Of a DNA stretch of 64,000 bases, positions 50,874 through 58,724 are shown in pieces. Below the pieces are notes generated by a model. The model was not told the DNA's origin, searched no databases, and was given only the letters and a program-made list of their open reading frames with translations. Source of the stretch: JAJPKK01 sp963781195 (lineage in GTDB: Bacteria; Pseudomonadota; Alphaproteobacteria; Rhizobiales; Xanthobacteraceae); the NCBI GenBank assembly GCA_963781195.1, contig CAWAEZ010000014.1, positions 62,001 through 126,000 of the forward strand, read 5' to 3'. A program made the translations under genes and the position numbers. Numbering within the stretch: the first letter of the stretch is position 1; each line of letters begins with the position of its first letter.

Positions 50874-52629
50874 GGTGCGAGCCGGACAAAATCGAGAGGC
50901 CCACGACATGGACGTCCTTGGCGCGGGCGGCATCGACGATCTCCGCCGGCGTCAGCCGGATGCCGTCATAGACGACATCCATGCCGGCGTCGCGGGCGCG
51001 GACCGCCACCTGCTCGGCGCCGTTGGAGTGGCCGTCGAGCCCCGGCTTGCCGACCAGGATCATCGGCCGCCGGCCGAGCTTCTTCGTCACCCGTTCGACC
51101 TCGGCGCGCAGCTCGTCGATGCCCTGGCAGTCGTTGCGCGCGGCATGGGAGACGCCGGTCGGCGCGCGGTATTCGCCAAAGCCCTGGCGCAGCACCGCGC
51201 CCCATTCCCCCGTCGTGACGCCGGCCTTGGCGCAGGCGATCGAGGCCGGCATGATGTTGGCGTTCGATTGCGCGGCGCGGCGCAGCTCGGCGAGCGCCGC
51301 CTCGACCGCCTTGGCGTCGCGGGCGGCGCGCCATTGCTCGAGCCTCGCGATCTGCTCGGCCTCGACCTCGGGCGATACCGTGAGGATCGCACCTTCGCCG
51401 GCGGCGAGCGGCGAGGGTTCGGTCTCGGTGAAGCGGTTGACGCCGACGACGATCTGTTCGCCGCGCTCGATCGCCTCGACCCGGCGGGCATTGCTGTCGA
51501 CGAGCTGGGACTTCATGTAGCTGTTCTCGACCGCGGCGACGGCGCCGCCCATGCCGAGGATGGCGTCGAGCTCCTGGCGCGCCTCCTGCCTGAGCTCGGC
51601 GACCTTGTTCGCGATCTCGGTCGAGCCCGCGAAGATGTCGCCGTATTCCAGCAGGTCGGTCTCGAAGGCGAGGATCTGCTGCATGCGCAACGACCACTGC
51701 TGGTCCCACGGCCGCGGCAGGCCGAGCGCTTCGTTCCAGGCGGGCAGCTGGACCGCGCGGGCGCGGGTGTCCTTGGCAAGCGTCACCGCCAGCATCTCGA
51801 TCAAGATGCGGTAGACGTTGTTCTCCGCCTGCTGCTCGGTCAGCCCGAGCGAGTTCACCTGCACGCCGTAGCGGAACAGGCGCTGCTTGGGGTCGTCCAC
51901 CCCATAGCGGTTGGCGGTGATGTCTTCCCACATCTCCGCCATCGCGCGCAGCTTGCACATCTCGGTGATGAAGCGCAGGCCCGCATTGACGAAGAACGAG
52001 ATGCGCCCGACCACCTCGCCGAACGTTTTTTCGTCGACATCGCCCGAGGCCTTGACCGCATCGAGCACCGCGACCGCGGTGGCGAGCGCAAAGGCGAGCT
52101 CCTGCACCGGCGTCGCGCCGGCCTCCTGCAGGTGATAGGAGCACACGTTCATCGGGTTCCAGCGCGGCAGCTCCCGGGTCGTGAACAGGATCACGTCCTT
52201 GGTGAGCCGCATCGACGGCCCCGGCGGAAACACGTAGGTGCCGCGCGAGAGATATTCCTTGATGATGTCGTTCTGGGTGGTGCCCGACAGGCTCTTACGG
52301 GCGGCGCCCTGCTCGTCCGCCACCGCGATGTAGAGCGCCAGCAGCCAGGCCGCGGTGGCGTTGATGGTCATCGAGGTGTTCATGGCGCCGAGCGGGATCT
52401 GGTCGAACAGCGCCCGCATGTCGCCGAGATGGCAGATCGAGACGCCGACCTTGCCCACCTCGCCCGCGGCGAGCGGGTGGTCGGCGTCGTAGCCGGTCTG
52501 GGTCGGCAGGTCGAAGGCGACGGAAAGGCCGGTCTGGCCCTTGGCGAGATTCTTCCGGTAGAGCTCGTTCGACTCTTTCGCCGTCGAGTGGCCGGCATAG
52601 GTGCGGATGATCCAGGGCTTGTCGCGCAT
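50668..52629 (-). CDS. meaA: Ethylmalonyl-CoA mutase (MeaA-type, B12-dependent)
   Basis: 653 residues. Coenzyme B12 enzyme that rearranges (2R)-ethylmalonyl-CoA to methylsuccinyl-CoA in the ethylmalonyl-CoA pathway. The N-terminal mutase barrel begins MRDKPWIIRTYAGHSTAKES and includes TGLSVAFDLPTQTGYDADHP, LSGTTQNDIIKEYLSRGTYVFPP, and PMNVCSYHLQEAGATPVQELAFA. The C-terminal cobalamin domain has LDGHSNGAEQ (DxHxxG), GLSILSGSH and VVVGGIIP. The MRDKPW start and single-chain length (about 650) match MeaA/Ecm rather than methylmalonyl-CoA mutase, which is longer at the N-terminus. Ccr is encoded divergently nearby, supporting the call. Confidence 0.93.
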   Translation of the reverse strand: MRDKPWIIRTYAGHSTAKESNELYRKNLAKGQTGLSVAFDLPTQTGYDADHPLAAGEVGKVGVSICHLGDMRALFDQIPLGAMNTSMTINATAAWLLALYIAVADEQGAARKSLSGTTQNDIIKEYLSRGTYVFPPGPSMRLTKDVILFTTRELPRWNPMNVCSYHLQEAGATPVQELAFALATAVAVLDAVKASGDVDEKTFGEVVGRISFFVNAGLRFITEMCKLRAMAEMWEDITANRYGVDDPKQRLFRYGVQVNSLGLTEQQAENNVYRILIEMLAVTLAKDTRARAVQLPAWNEALGLPRPWDQQWSLRMQQILAFETDLLEYGDIFAGSTEIANKVAELRQEARQELDAILGMGGAVAAVENSYMKSQLVDSNARRVEAIERGEQIVVGVNRFTETEPSPLAAGEGAILTVSPEVEAEQIARLEQWRAARDAKAVEAALAELRRAAQSNANIMPASIACAKAGVTTGEWGAVLRQGFGEYRAPTGVSHAARNDCQGIDELRAEVERVTKKLGRRPMILVGKPGLDGHSNGAEQVAVRARDAGMDVVYDGIRLTPAEIVDAARAKDVHVVGLSILSGSHLPLVKDVVTRLRDAGLADVPVVVGGIIPPDDAAALKESGVAAVYTPKDFELNQVMTDVLRIVERSQAE

Positions 52630-52717
52630 GCCTCTCCGTTCCGTTCTCCCGGCCGCTCGTCGCGCCAGCGCGTCACCCGCCAGCGCCTAACTCTCCTCGC
52701 TTACCGCTTCGTGGCGT

Positions 52718-52963
52718 TCATACCCGCCGGATCAGTCCGATGATCACGAGAACGATCACCGCGCCGACCGCGGCGCTGAGGATCTCGCCGATCAATCCGG
52801 CCGGCAGCCCGACGCCGAGGCGGGGAAACAGATATCCCGCTACCAGCGCCCCGATGATGCCGACCACGATGTTGCCGATCAGCCCGAACCCGAACCCGCG
52901 GACGATCAGCCCGGCGAGCCAGCCGGCGATCGCACCGACCAGCAGAAAGACCAACAAATCCAC
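52718..52963 (-). CDS. GlsB/YeaQ/YmgE family membrane protein
   Basis: 81 residues from GTG 52963 with GGGGAG 7 bases upstream; an ATG at 53002 would add 13 residues that overlap a likely regulatory box. Three hydrophobic segments: LLVFLLVGAIAGWLAGLIVRG, GLIGNIVVGIIGALVAGYLF, LIGEILSAAVGAVIVLVIIGLI. This transglycosylase-associated family is induced by general stress; molecular role unknown. Lies between meaA and ccr. Confidence 0.88.
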   Translation of the reverse strand: MDLLVFLLVGAIAGWLAGLIVRGFGFGLIGNIVVGIIGALVAGYLFPRLGVGLPAGLIGEILSAAVGAVIVLVIIGLIRRV

Positions 52964-53004
52964 AACGAATCTCCCCGGCGTCACGCGCTGCGGGACGCTC
53001 ATGT

Positions 53005-53016
53005 TGCGCTGCAGCG
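53005..53016. promoter_or_regulatory. Third, weaker TGC-N3-GCA box near glsB
   Basis: TGCGCTGCAGCG has 10 of 12 positions in common with the TGCGNNGCAGCA boxes of ccr and mcd when the two free positions are allowed to vary, differing only at the last fixed base. It lies 42 bases before the glsB-type GTG start and on the ccr side of the gap. It may bind the same regulator. Confidence 0.35.
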
Positions 53017-53167
53017 TTCGAACGATAGGGCATTTCGAAAAGGATGTCAGCTACGCCCGCGCTGGTTTTCCAGGGTCCCGCGAATATGCCCGCCCGTCCG
53101 TCGAGGGCCGCGACCCGGCGCCCCGCACGCCGCGGCGGAGCGGAACCTTTATGCGGGGTGGGCTTTA

Positions 53168-53196
53168 TTGCGACGCAGCATCATCTCAGGCATAAT
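53168..53196 (+). promoter_or_regulatory. ccr promoter with overlapping operator-like box
   Basis: TTGCGA (53168-53173), a 17-base spacer, and CATAAT (53191-53196) form a sigma-70-type promoter 59 bases before the ccr start. The box TGCGACGCAGCAT (53169-53181) overlaps the -35 element. An 11 of 13 match, TGCGTTGCAGCAT, lies before mcd. TGC-N3-GCA cores resemble the sites I recall for the polyhydroxybutyrate regulator PhaR in Paracoccus and Bradyrhizobium; the assignment is inference. Confidence 0.6.
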
Positions 53197-53254
53197 GCTT
53201 GCTTAGGCGTTGGGGCTCAGGTGCGAGCGTCCGCGCCAGGTCCGGAGGTTACGC

Positions 53255-54538
53255 ATGCCGGCAGTCGTCGAGTTGAAATCCGCGCCAATTCACAAAGATC
53301 TCTATGCGATCGGCGAAATTCCGCCGCTCGGCCATGTGCCGGCGAAGATGCATGCGTGGGTCATTCGCAAGGAGCGTCATGGTCCGCCGCTGACCTCGAT
53401 GCAGCTCGAGGTGGTGCCGACCTGGACCATCGGCGAGGACGAGGTGCTGGTCCATGTCATGGCCGGCGGCGTCAACTACAACGGCGTCTGGGCCGGTCTC
53501 GGCATCCCCATCTCGCCGCTCGACGGGCACAAGAATCCGTATCACGTGGCCGGCTCGGATGCGGCGGGCATCGTGTGGGCGATCGGCAACAAGGTGAGGC
53601 GCTGGAAGGTCGGCGACGAGGTGATCGTCCACTGCAACCAGGACGACGGCGATGACGAAGAGTGTAATGGCGGCGACCCCATGTTCTCGACGTCGCAGCG
53701 GATCTGGGGCTACGAGACGCCGGACGGCTCGTTCGCCCAGTTCTGCCGCGTCCAGTCGCGGCAGTTGATGATCAAGCCGAAGCATCTGACCTGGGAAGAG
53801 GCGGCCTCCTACACCCTCACCCTGGCGACCGCGTACCGGATGCTGTTCGGCCACCCCCCGCACACCCTCAAGCCCAGCGACTATGTGCTGGTGTGGGGCG
53901 CTTCCGGCGGCCTCGGCGTGTTCGGGGTACAGCTTGCCGCGGCGTCGGGCGCCAACGCCATCGGCATCATCTCCGACGAGACCAAGCGGCAATACGTGCT
54001 CGAGCTCGGCGCCAAGGGCGTCGTCAACCGCAAGGATTTCAACTGCTGGGGCCAGATGCCCAAGGTCAACACGCCGGAATACGACAACTGGGTGAAGGAG
54101 GCGCGCAAGTTCGGCAAGGCGATCTGGGACATCACCGGCAAGCGCGACGTCGACATCGTGTTCGAGCATCCGGGCGAGCAGACCTTCCCGGTGTCCTGCC
54201 TGGTGGTCAAGCGCGGCGGCATGGTGGTGTTTTGCGCCGGCACCACCGGCTACAACCTCACCTTCGACGCGCGCTACGTGTGGATGCGCCAGAAGCGGGT
54301 CCAGGGTTCCCACTTCGCCCACCTCAAGCAGGCGAGCGCCGCCAACCAGTTCGTGCTCGACCGCCGCATCGATCCCTGCATGAGCGAGGTGTTCACCTGG
54401 GAGAACATCCCCCTCGCTCACCAGATGATGTGGAAGAACCAGCACAAGCCGGGGAACATGGCGGTTCTCGTCAACGCGCCGCGCGCCGGTTTGCGCAATT
54501 TCGAGGACGTCCTGGAGGCGGCCGGCGGAACGGCTTGA
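53255..54538 (+). CDS. ccr: Crotonyl-CoA carboxylase/reductase
   Basis: 427 residues from ATG 53255, GGAGG 6 bases upstream. NADPH-dependent reductive carboxylation of crotonyl-CoA to ethylmalonyl-CoA, the key step of the ethylmalonyl-CoA pathway. Long-chain MDR superfamily: MHAWVIRKERHGPPLTSMQLEV, MAGGVNYNGVWAGLG, HVAGSDAAGIVWAIG, the Ccr-specific insert HCNQDDGDDEECNGGDPMFS, NADPH loop VWGASGGLGVFGVQLA, and GTTGYNLTFDARYVWMRQKRVQGSHFAH. The HCNQDDG insert and GSHFAH distinguish Ccr from other enoyl reductases. Divergent from meaA/glsB. Confidence 0.96.
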   Translation: MPAVVELKSAPIHKDLYAIGEIPPLGHVPAKMHAWVIRKERHGPPLTSMQLEVVPTWTIGEDEVLVHVMAGGVNYNGVWAGLGIPISPLDGHKNPYHVAGSDAAGIVWAIGNKVRRWKVGDEVIVHCNQDDGDDEECNGGDPMFSTSQRIWGYETPDGSFAQFCRVQSRQLMIKPKHLTWEEAASYTLTLATAYRMLFGHPPHTLKPSDYVLVWGASGGLGVFGVQLAAASGANAIGIISDETKRQYVLELGAKGVVNRKDFNCWGQMPKVNTPEYDNWVKEARKFGKAIWDITGKRDVDIVFEHPGEQTFPVSCLVVKRGGMVVFCAGTTGYNLTFDARYVWMRQKRVQGSHFAHLKQASAANQFVLDRRIDPCMSEVFTWENIPLAHQMMWKNQHKPGNMAVLVNAPRAGLRNFEDVLEAAGGTA

Positions 54539-54590
54539 CGCGGCCCTGCGCGGCGGGGCGATCGGCCAGGCGCCTTGATCCTTGACGCTG

Positions 54591-54607
54591 GTACGGCTAA
54601 GCCGTAC
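54591..54607. promoter_or_regulatory. Palindromic operator before the BrnT-type toxin gene
   Basis: GTACGGCT-A-AGCCGTAC, a perfect 8+8 palindrome with one central base, 4 bases before the toxin start codon. TTGACG at 54582-54587 could be a -35 element; the -10 would then fall on TACATC at the palindrome's right edge. Antitoxin-bound complexes usually repress at such sites. No ribosome site precedes the ATG, so the message may be leaderless. Confidence 0.6.
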
Positions 54608-54611
54608 ATCC

Positions 54612-54896
54612 ATGGATGATGGCGCATTCCAGTGGGAAGACATCAAGGCAGCCGAAAACTACGCCAGTCACGGCGTCACGTTCGAAGTTGCGCGAGGTGC
54701 CTTTACCGATCCGTTTGCGCTTGATTGGCTGGACGAAAGCGAGTCGTACGGCGAAGCCCGGTACGTCACCATCGGCATGGCCGCCGGTCGCCTGCTTTTT
54801 GTTGCGTATACTTTAAGGGGTGAGTCGATCCGGATCATTTCGGCCCGAGGAGCCGAACCTTATGAACGACGACAATACCACGAAGCAAACCGGTAA
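54612..54896 (+). CDS. BrnT family toxin
   Basis: 94 residues from ATG 54612. BrnT fold of RelE-like ribonucleases that cleave RNA: FQWEDIKAAENYASHGVTFEVARGAFTDPFALDW, ESYGEARYVTIGMAAGRLLFVAYTLRGESIRIISARGAEPYERRQY. The RIISARxA...ERRxY ending is the family signature and contains the likely catalytic basic residues. Its 3' end overlaps the downstream antitoxin gene by 35 bases, so the two are translated together. Confidence 0.9.
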   Translation: MDDGAFQWEDIKAAENYASHGVTFEVARGAFTDPFALDWLDESESYGEARYVTIGMAAGRLLFVAYTLRGESIRIISARGAEPYERRQYHEANR

Positions 54897-55215
54897 CCCT
54901 GCCAGCCCCGATTGGAGCCGCCTCGACTCCATGACGGATGCGCAACGCCACGCTGCGGCGTTACGCGACGCTGACGCGCAGCCGCTATCGCCGGAGCGGA
55001 TGGGGCGGATGCGCCGCACCCCGCAGGTACGGGTGATCCGTCGTGCTCTCGGTTTGTCGCAGGAGGAGTTTGCGGCGCGATTCCACATTCCGCTTGGAAC
55101 ACTGCGCGATTGGGAGCAGGGCCGTAAAGACCCCGACGCCGCTGCACGCGCCTACCTCGAGGTGATCGGTCGCAACCCCGAAGCTGTCGCGCAGGCGCTC
55201 CGGCCCTCTCCATAA
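54862..55215 (+). CDS. XRE-type helix-turn-helix antitoxin partner
   Basis: 117 residues from ATG 54862, GAGGAG 10 bases upstream; a GTG at 54820 is less likely. C-terminal XRE/HTH_3 domain: VRVIRRALGLSQEEFAARFHIPLGTLRDWEQGRKDPDAAARAYLEVIGRNPEAVAQAL. The N-terminal half (DWSRLDSMTDAQRHAAALRD) is the likely toxin-binding part; its W-x-R-x-x-x-M-T-D-x-Q style recalls the N-terminus of BrnA proteins. The BrnA ribbon-helix-helix DNA-binding end is replaced by XRE. Confidence 0.88.
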   Translation: MNDDNTTKQTGNPASPDWSRLDSMTDAQRHAAALRDADAQPLSPERMGRMRRTPQVRVIRRALGLSQEEFAARFHIPLGTLRDWEQGRKDPDAAARAYLEVIGRNPEAVAQALRPSP

Positions 55216-55246
55216 CCACGGAACCGTGCAGCGTGCGTTCAACAAA

Positions 55247-56110
55247 CTATAAAATGCCCGCGGCATCCTTGCGGCTCGCCCGCGCCTTGCGGATCGCTTG
55301 GTTGAATTCGCCGCCGTACACGAAGATTCCGGCCGTCCAGTACAGGAACACGAGCGCGATCATCGCCGAGGCGAGGCCCGCATAGGTCGTGACATAGGCG
55401 CCGGAAAACTGCGCGAGGTAACGGCCGAAGGCGACGCCGAGCAGGATCCAGCCCGCCAGCGTGACGAAGATGCCGGGGGCGATCTCGGCGAGGCGGCGGT
55501 GCCCGAACGGCAGCCATTTGTGCACCAGCACCAGCGCCACCACGAGCACCACGGTGGCGATGCCGAACCGCGCAAAGGTGAACAGGCCCTCGACCCCGAC
55601 CAGCCAGGGTGCGTAAGGCAGCGCGGTACGGAAAATCAGCGGTGCGAGCACGATGAAGAACGAGAGCGAGACCAGGCCGAGCGCGCCCACCAGCACGTAA
55701 GCGATCGATTCCAGCCGCAGCACCCACCACGGTCGCAACTCGATCTCGTTGTAGGCGCGGTTGAGGCCGATGCGCAGGCTCTCGATCCCGCTCGAGGAGA
55801 AATAGATCGCCAGCACCACGCCGTAGGTCAGCGGTACGCTGTGGGCGGTGGTCAGCACATTGGCGATCTGACCGGAGAGTGGCCCCGCCACCTCCTTCGG
55901 CCAAGCCTCCAACAGGATGCTCGCCACCTGGTCGGCGAGCTCCTCGCTGCCGAACAGGAAGCCGGTGAGCGCGGTGACGAAGATCAGGAAGGGGAACAGC
56001 GACATCAAGGTCGACAATGCGATGTGGCTCGCGATCGCCCAGCCGTCATCCCGGGCGAACGTGTAAAGCGCATCGACGGCGATGCGGTACCAAAGGGCAA
56101 TGGTTCGCAA
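55247..56110 (-). CDS. YihY/BrkB family inner membrane protein
   Basis: 287 residues from TTG 56110, chosen because AAAGGAAG precedes it at good distance; an ATG at 56212 adds an unlikely N-terminus. Six hydrophobic segments, starting YTFARDDGWAIASHIALSTLMSLFPFLIFVTALTGFLFG (YihY motif), later VVLAIYFSSSGIESLRIGLNRAYN and VFLYWTAGIFVYGGEFNQAI. The family was once called ribonuclease BN; it now has no settled function beyond membrane roles. Divergent from mcd. Confidence 0.88.
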   Translation of the reverse strand: MRTIALWYRIAVDALYTFARDDGWAIASHIALSTLMSLFPFLIFVTALTGFLFGSEELADQVASILLEAWPKEVAGPLSGQIANVLTTAHSVPLTYGVVLAIYFSSSGIESLRIGLNRAYNEIELRPWWVLRLESIAYVLVGALGLVSLSFFIVLAPLIFRTALPYAPWLVGVEGLFTFARFGIATVVLVVALVLVHKWLPFGHRRLAEIAPGIFVTLAGWILLGVAFGRYLAQFSGAYVTTYAGLASAMIALVFLYWTAGIFVYGGEFNQAIRKARASRKDAAGIL

Positions 56111-56224
56111 ACGGCTTCCTTTCCAACGACAACCGGTAGCGTGATAACGCGTGGATCCCGCCTCGGGAAAATTATGTATGTGGCGCGCCGGCGAAAGGCT
56201 GGCGCGGTGCATTCGAACGGTACT

Positions 56225-56241
56225 ATGCTGCGTTGCAGCAT
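56225..56241. promoter_or_regulatory. Operator-like inverted repeat before mcd
   Basis: ATGCTGC-GTT-GCAGCAT, perfect 7+3+7 inverted repeat 63 bases before the mcd start. It contains TGCGTTGCAGCAT, matching the ccr box TGCGACGCAGCAT at 11 of 13 bases and at a similar distance to the start codon. CTGC-N3-GCAG is the form I recall for PhaR. It could also act on the divergent yihY-type gene. Confidence 0.6.
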
Positions 56242-56304
56242 GGGCGAAGTCCGGGCGCCCGGTCGTGATCGCATAATCGCATGATCTGATGGGCGGAGGA
56301 GACG

Positions 56305-57982
56305 ATGTCGCAAACGGCAGCGGTTTTGGAAACCGGATCTGATTTGCTGGGGCTGATGCAGGAGGCCCGCACTGCGGCCGACGCTCTGCTCGCCGATGCC
56401 ACCTACAAGGTGCGCGAACGGGTCACGGCGAACGGCCGCCTCGACGCTCAGGCGGTCGAGCGCGAGCAGCGGGCGACCCACGGGCTCGCCTGGCTTGCGA
56501 CCTATGCCGAAGCGATTCGCCAGCTCACGAGCTACGTGGAGCGGATGAGCGAGCTCGGCCGCTTCGGGGAGATCGAAGAGCTCCTGGTGCGGATCGGCGC
56601 CGGCGAGTTCCTGTCGCAGATGGCGGGCGGCATCCTGATGAGCCAGGGCGAGATCGTCCGTCCTGCTGATCTCGGGCTGGGCGCGGAGGCGGTCGCCGTG
56701 CGCTTCACCGCCGGGGTCGAAGAGCTCATCGCCACCGGCAACACCGCGCAAAATCGCGCCCGCCTGATCGCACTGATGGCCGATCACACCGACGCCACGG
56801 TCGGCGACTGCGGTCTCGACGACCTCCTCGACACCATGCGCGACGAGATGCGCAAGTTCGCCGACAGCGAGGTGGTGCCGCGCGCCCAGGAGTGGCACCG
56901 CACAAACTCCTACATTCCGCTCGAGGTGATCGCCCAGATGGCCGAGCTCGGCGTGTTCGGCCTCACCATCCCCGAGGCCTATCGGCGGGCTCGGCCTCGG
57001 CAAGGAGTCCATGTGCGTGGTCTCCGAGGAGCTGTCGCGCGGCTATATCGGCGTGGGCTCGATCGGCACCCGCAACGAGATCGCCGCCGAGCTCATCCTC
57101 GGCAGCGGCACCGACGAGCAGAAAGCCAAATGGCTGCCGAAGCTCGCGTCCGGCGAGGTGCTGCCGACCGCGGTGTTCACCGAGCCCAACACCGGCTCCG
57201 ACCTCGCCTCGTTGCGCACCCGCGCCCAGCGCGACGGCGACGTCTACAAGGTCAACGGCAACAAGACCTGGATCACCCATCCGGTGCGTGCCGACCTGAT
57301 GACGCTCCTGGTGCGCACCGATCCGAAGGAGCCGGGCTATCGCGGCCTCTCCATGCTGCTCGCCGAAAAGCCGCGCGGCACCGATGAAAACCCGTTTCCG
57401 GCGCCCGGCATGTCCGGCACCGAGATCGAGGTGCTCGGCTATCGCGGGATGAAGGAATACGAGATCGCATTCGACGGTTTCGAGGTGAAGGCGGAGGGCT
57501 TGCTGGGCGGCGTCGAGGGACAGGGCTTCAAGCAGCTCATGCAGACCTTCGAATCCGCCCGCATCCAGACCGCGGCGCGCGCGGTGGGGGTCGCCCAGGC
57601 GGCGATGGACCAGGCAATCCTCTACGCCAATGACCGCGTCCAGTTCGGCCAGAAGCTGATCGAGTTTCCGCGCGTCGCCGACAAGATCGCGATGATGGCG
57701 GCGGAGATCATGATCGCCCGCCAGATGACCTATTACGCGGCGCGCGAGAAGGACAAGGGCCGCCGCTGCGACCTCGAGGCGGGAATGGCGAAACTGCTCG
57801 CCGCACGCGTCGCCTGGGCCGCGGCCGACAACGCCTTGCAGATTCACGGCGGCAACGGCTTCGCGCTGGAATACAAGATCTCCCGGATCCTGTGCGATGC
57901 GCGCATCCTCTCGATCTTCGAAGGTGCCGCCGAGATCCAGGCCCAGGTGATCGCGCGCCGCCTGCTGGACGGCCGCAACTGA
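56305..57982 (+). pseudogene. mcd: Methylsuccinyl-CoA dehydrogenase, frameshifted by one extra base
   Basis: Flavoenzyme oxidising methylsuccinyl-CoA to mesaconyl-CoA after MeaA in the ethylmalonyl-CoA pathway. The N-terminal extension (about 150 residues, ATYKVRERVTANGRLDAQAVEREQRATHGLAWLATYAEAIRQL) distinguishes Mcd from ordinary acyl-CoA dehydrogenases. The frame then breaks at TAT-C-GGCGGG (56980-56989): removing C56983 restores PEAYGGLGLGKESM. The rest (AVFTEPNTGSDLASLRTRA, NGNKTWITH, ESARIQTAARAVGVAQAAMD, QIHGGNGFALEYKISRILCDARILSIFEGAAEIQ) is intact to 57982. Repaired length 558, the expected size. Probably a base-calling error or a very recent mutation. Confidence 0.92.
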
Positions 57983-58266
57983 GGGAATCGCAGGGGATTT
58001 CCCTGACTCCGCGTGCTGCGCTGCGCTTTGCGGAACATCAAAGCCGGCGATCGCGTTTACGGTTCTCATGGTCATATCCGGTCGTCCGCCGAGCGACGGC
58101 GCCGGACCTGTCCGATGCTGCACGTGGACAGCACCTGCGCTCACGTGCAGTCTCTCCTTTGCGGGCGTTCCCTGCGATCGTTCGGATTCCCGCCGGCGCA
58201 GACCACCGCACTCCGACCATCGCGCACGCTGGCGAAGCGCGTATGTCGGTGAAACCTCGAGGGCCC

Positions 58267-58713
58267 ATGACCAAGATCAAGATACCCCACGACGCCATCG
58301 TGTTCGTCGGCGACGGACGCAAGGCGCTGTTCCTGCGCAACGAGGGCGACGAGAAGTTTCCCAATCTCAAGACCGAGCAGGTTTTTCTCGATCACAACCC
58401 GCCGACCCATGAGCAGGGGACCGACCGGCCCGGGCGCGGCCACGCGAGCGTCGGTCCCGGCCGCAGCGCGGTCGAGCAGACCGACTGGCATGAATTGGAG
58501 GAGCACCATTTCGCCCGTGTGGTCGCGGTGGAGCTGGAGAAGCTGGTGCGCGAACGCCACGTCAAGGCGTTGTTGATTGCCGCGCCCCCGCGAACCCTCG
58601 CGGACTTGCGCCAAGCGCTGCACAAGGATGTCAAGGCCCATATCATCGGCGAGGTCGACAAGGACTTCACCAAGCAGCCGGTCTACGAGATCGAGAAGCA
58701 CCTCGCGGGGTAA
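58267..58713 (+). CDS. Host attachment protein-like (baeRF-fold) protein
   Basis: 148 residues from ATG 58267 (GAGGG just upstream; ATG 58243 is possible). IPHDAIVFVGDGRKALFLRNEGDEKFPNLK, then VAVELEKLVRERHVKALLIAAPPRTLADLRQALHKDVKAHIIGEVDKDFTKQPVYEIEKHL. This matches the PF10116-type 'attachment to host cells' family, related to archaeal release factor folds; named from Agrobacterium, biochemical role unknown. The 284 bases between mcd and this gene (57983-58266) show nothing I can name. Confidence 0.87.
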   Translation: MTKIKIPHDAIVFVGDGRKALFLRNEGDEKFPNLKTEQVFLDHNPPTHEQGTDRPGRGHASVGPGRSAVEQTDWHELEEHHFARVVAVELEKLVRERHVKALLIAAPPRTLADLRQALHKDVKAHIIGEVDKDFTKQPVYEIEKHLAG

Positions 58714-58724
58714 ATGCGGGTCGT

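Noticed and set aside
54605..54610. TACATC as a firm -10 for the toxin gene
   Set aside because: It would place transcription start at or inside the start codon; without mapping data it is only mentioned as a possibility.
56272..56277. CATAAT as the -10 of mcd
   Set aside because: No -35-like hexamer at 16-18 bases upstream, so I did not annotate a promoter there.
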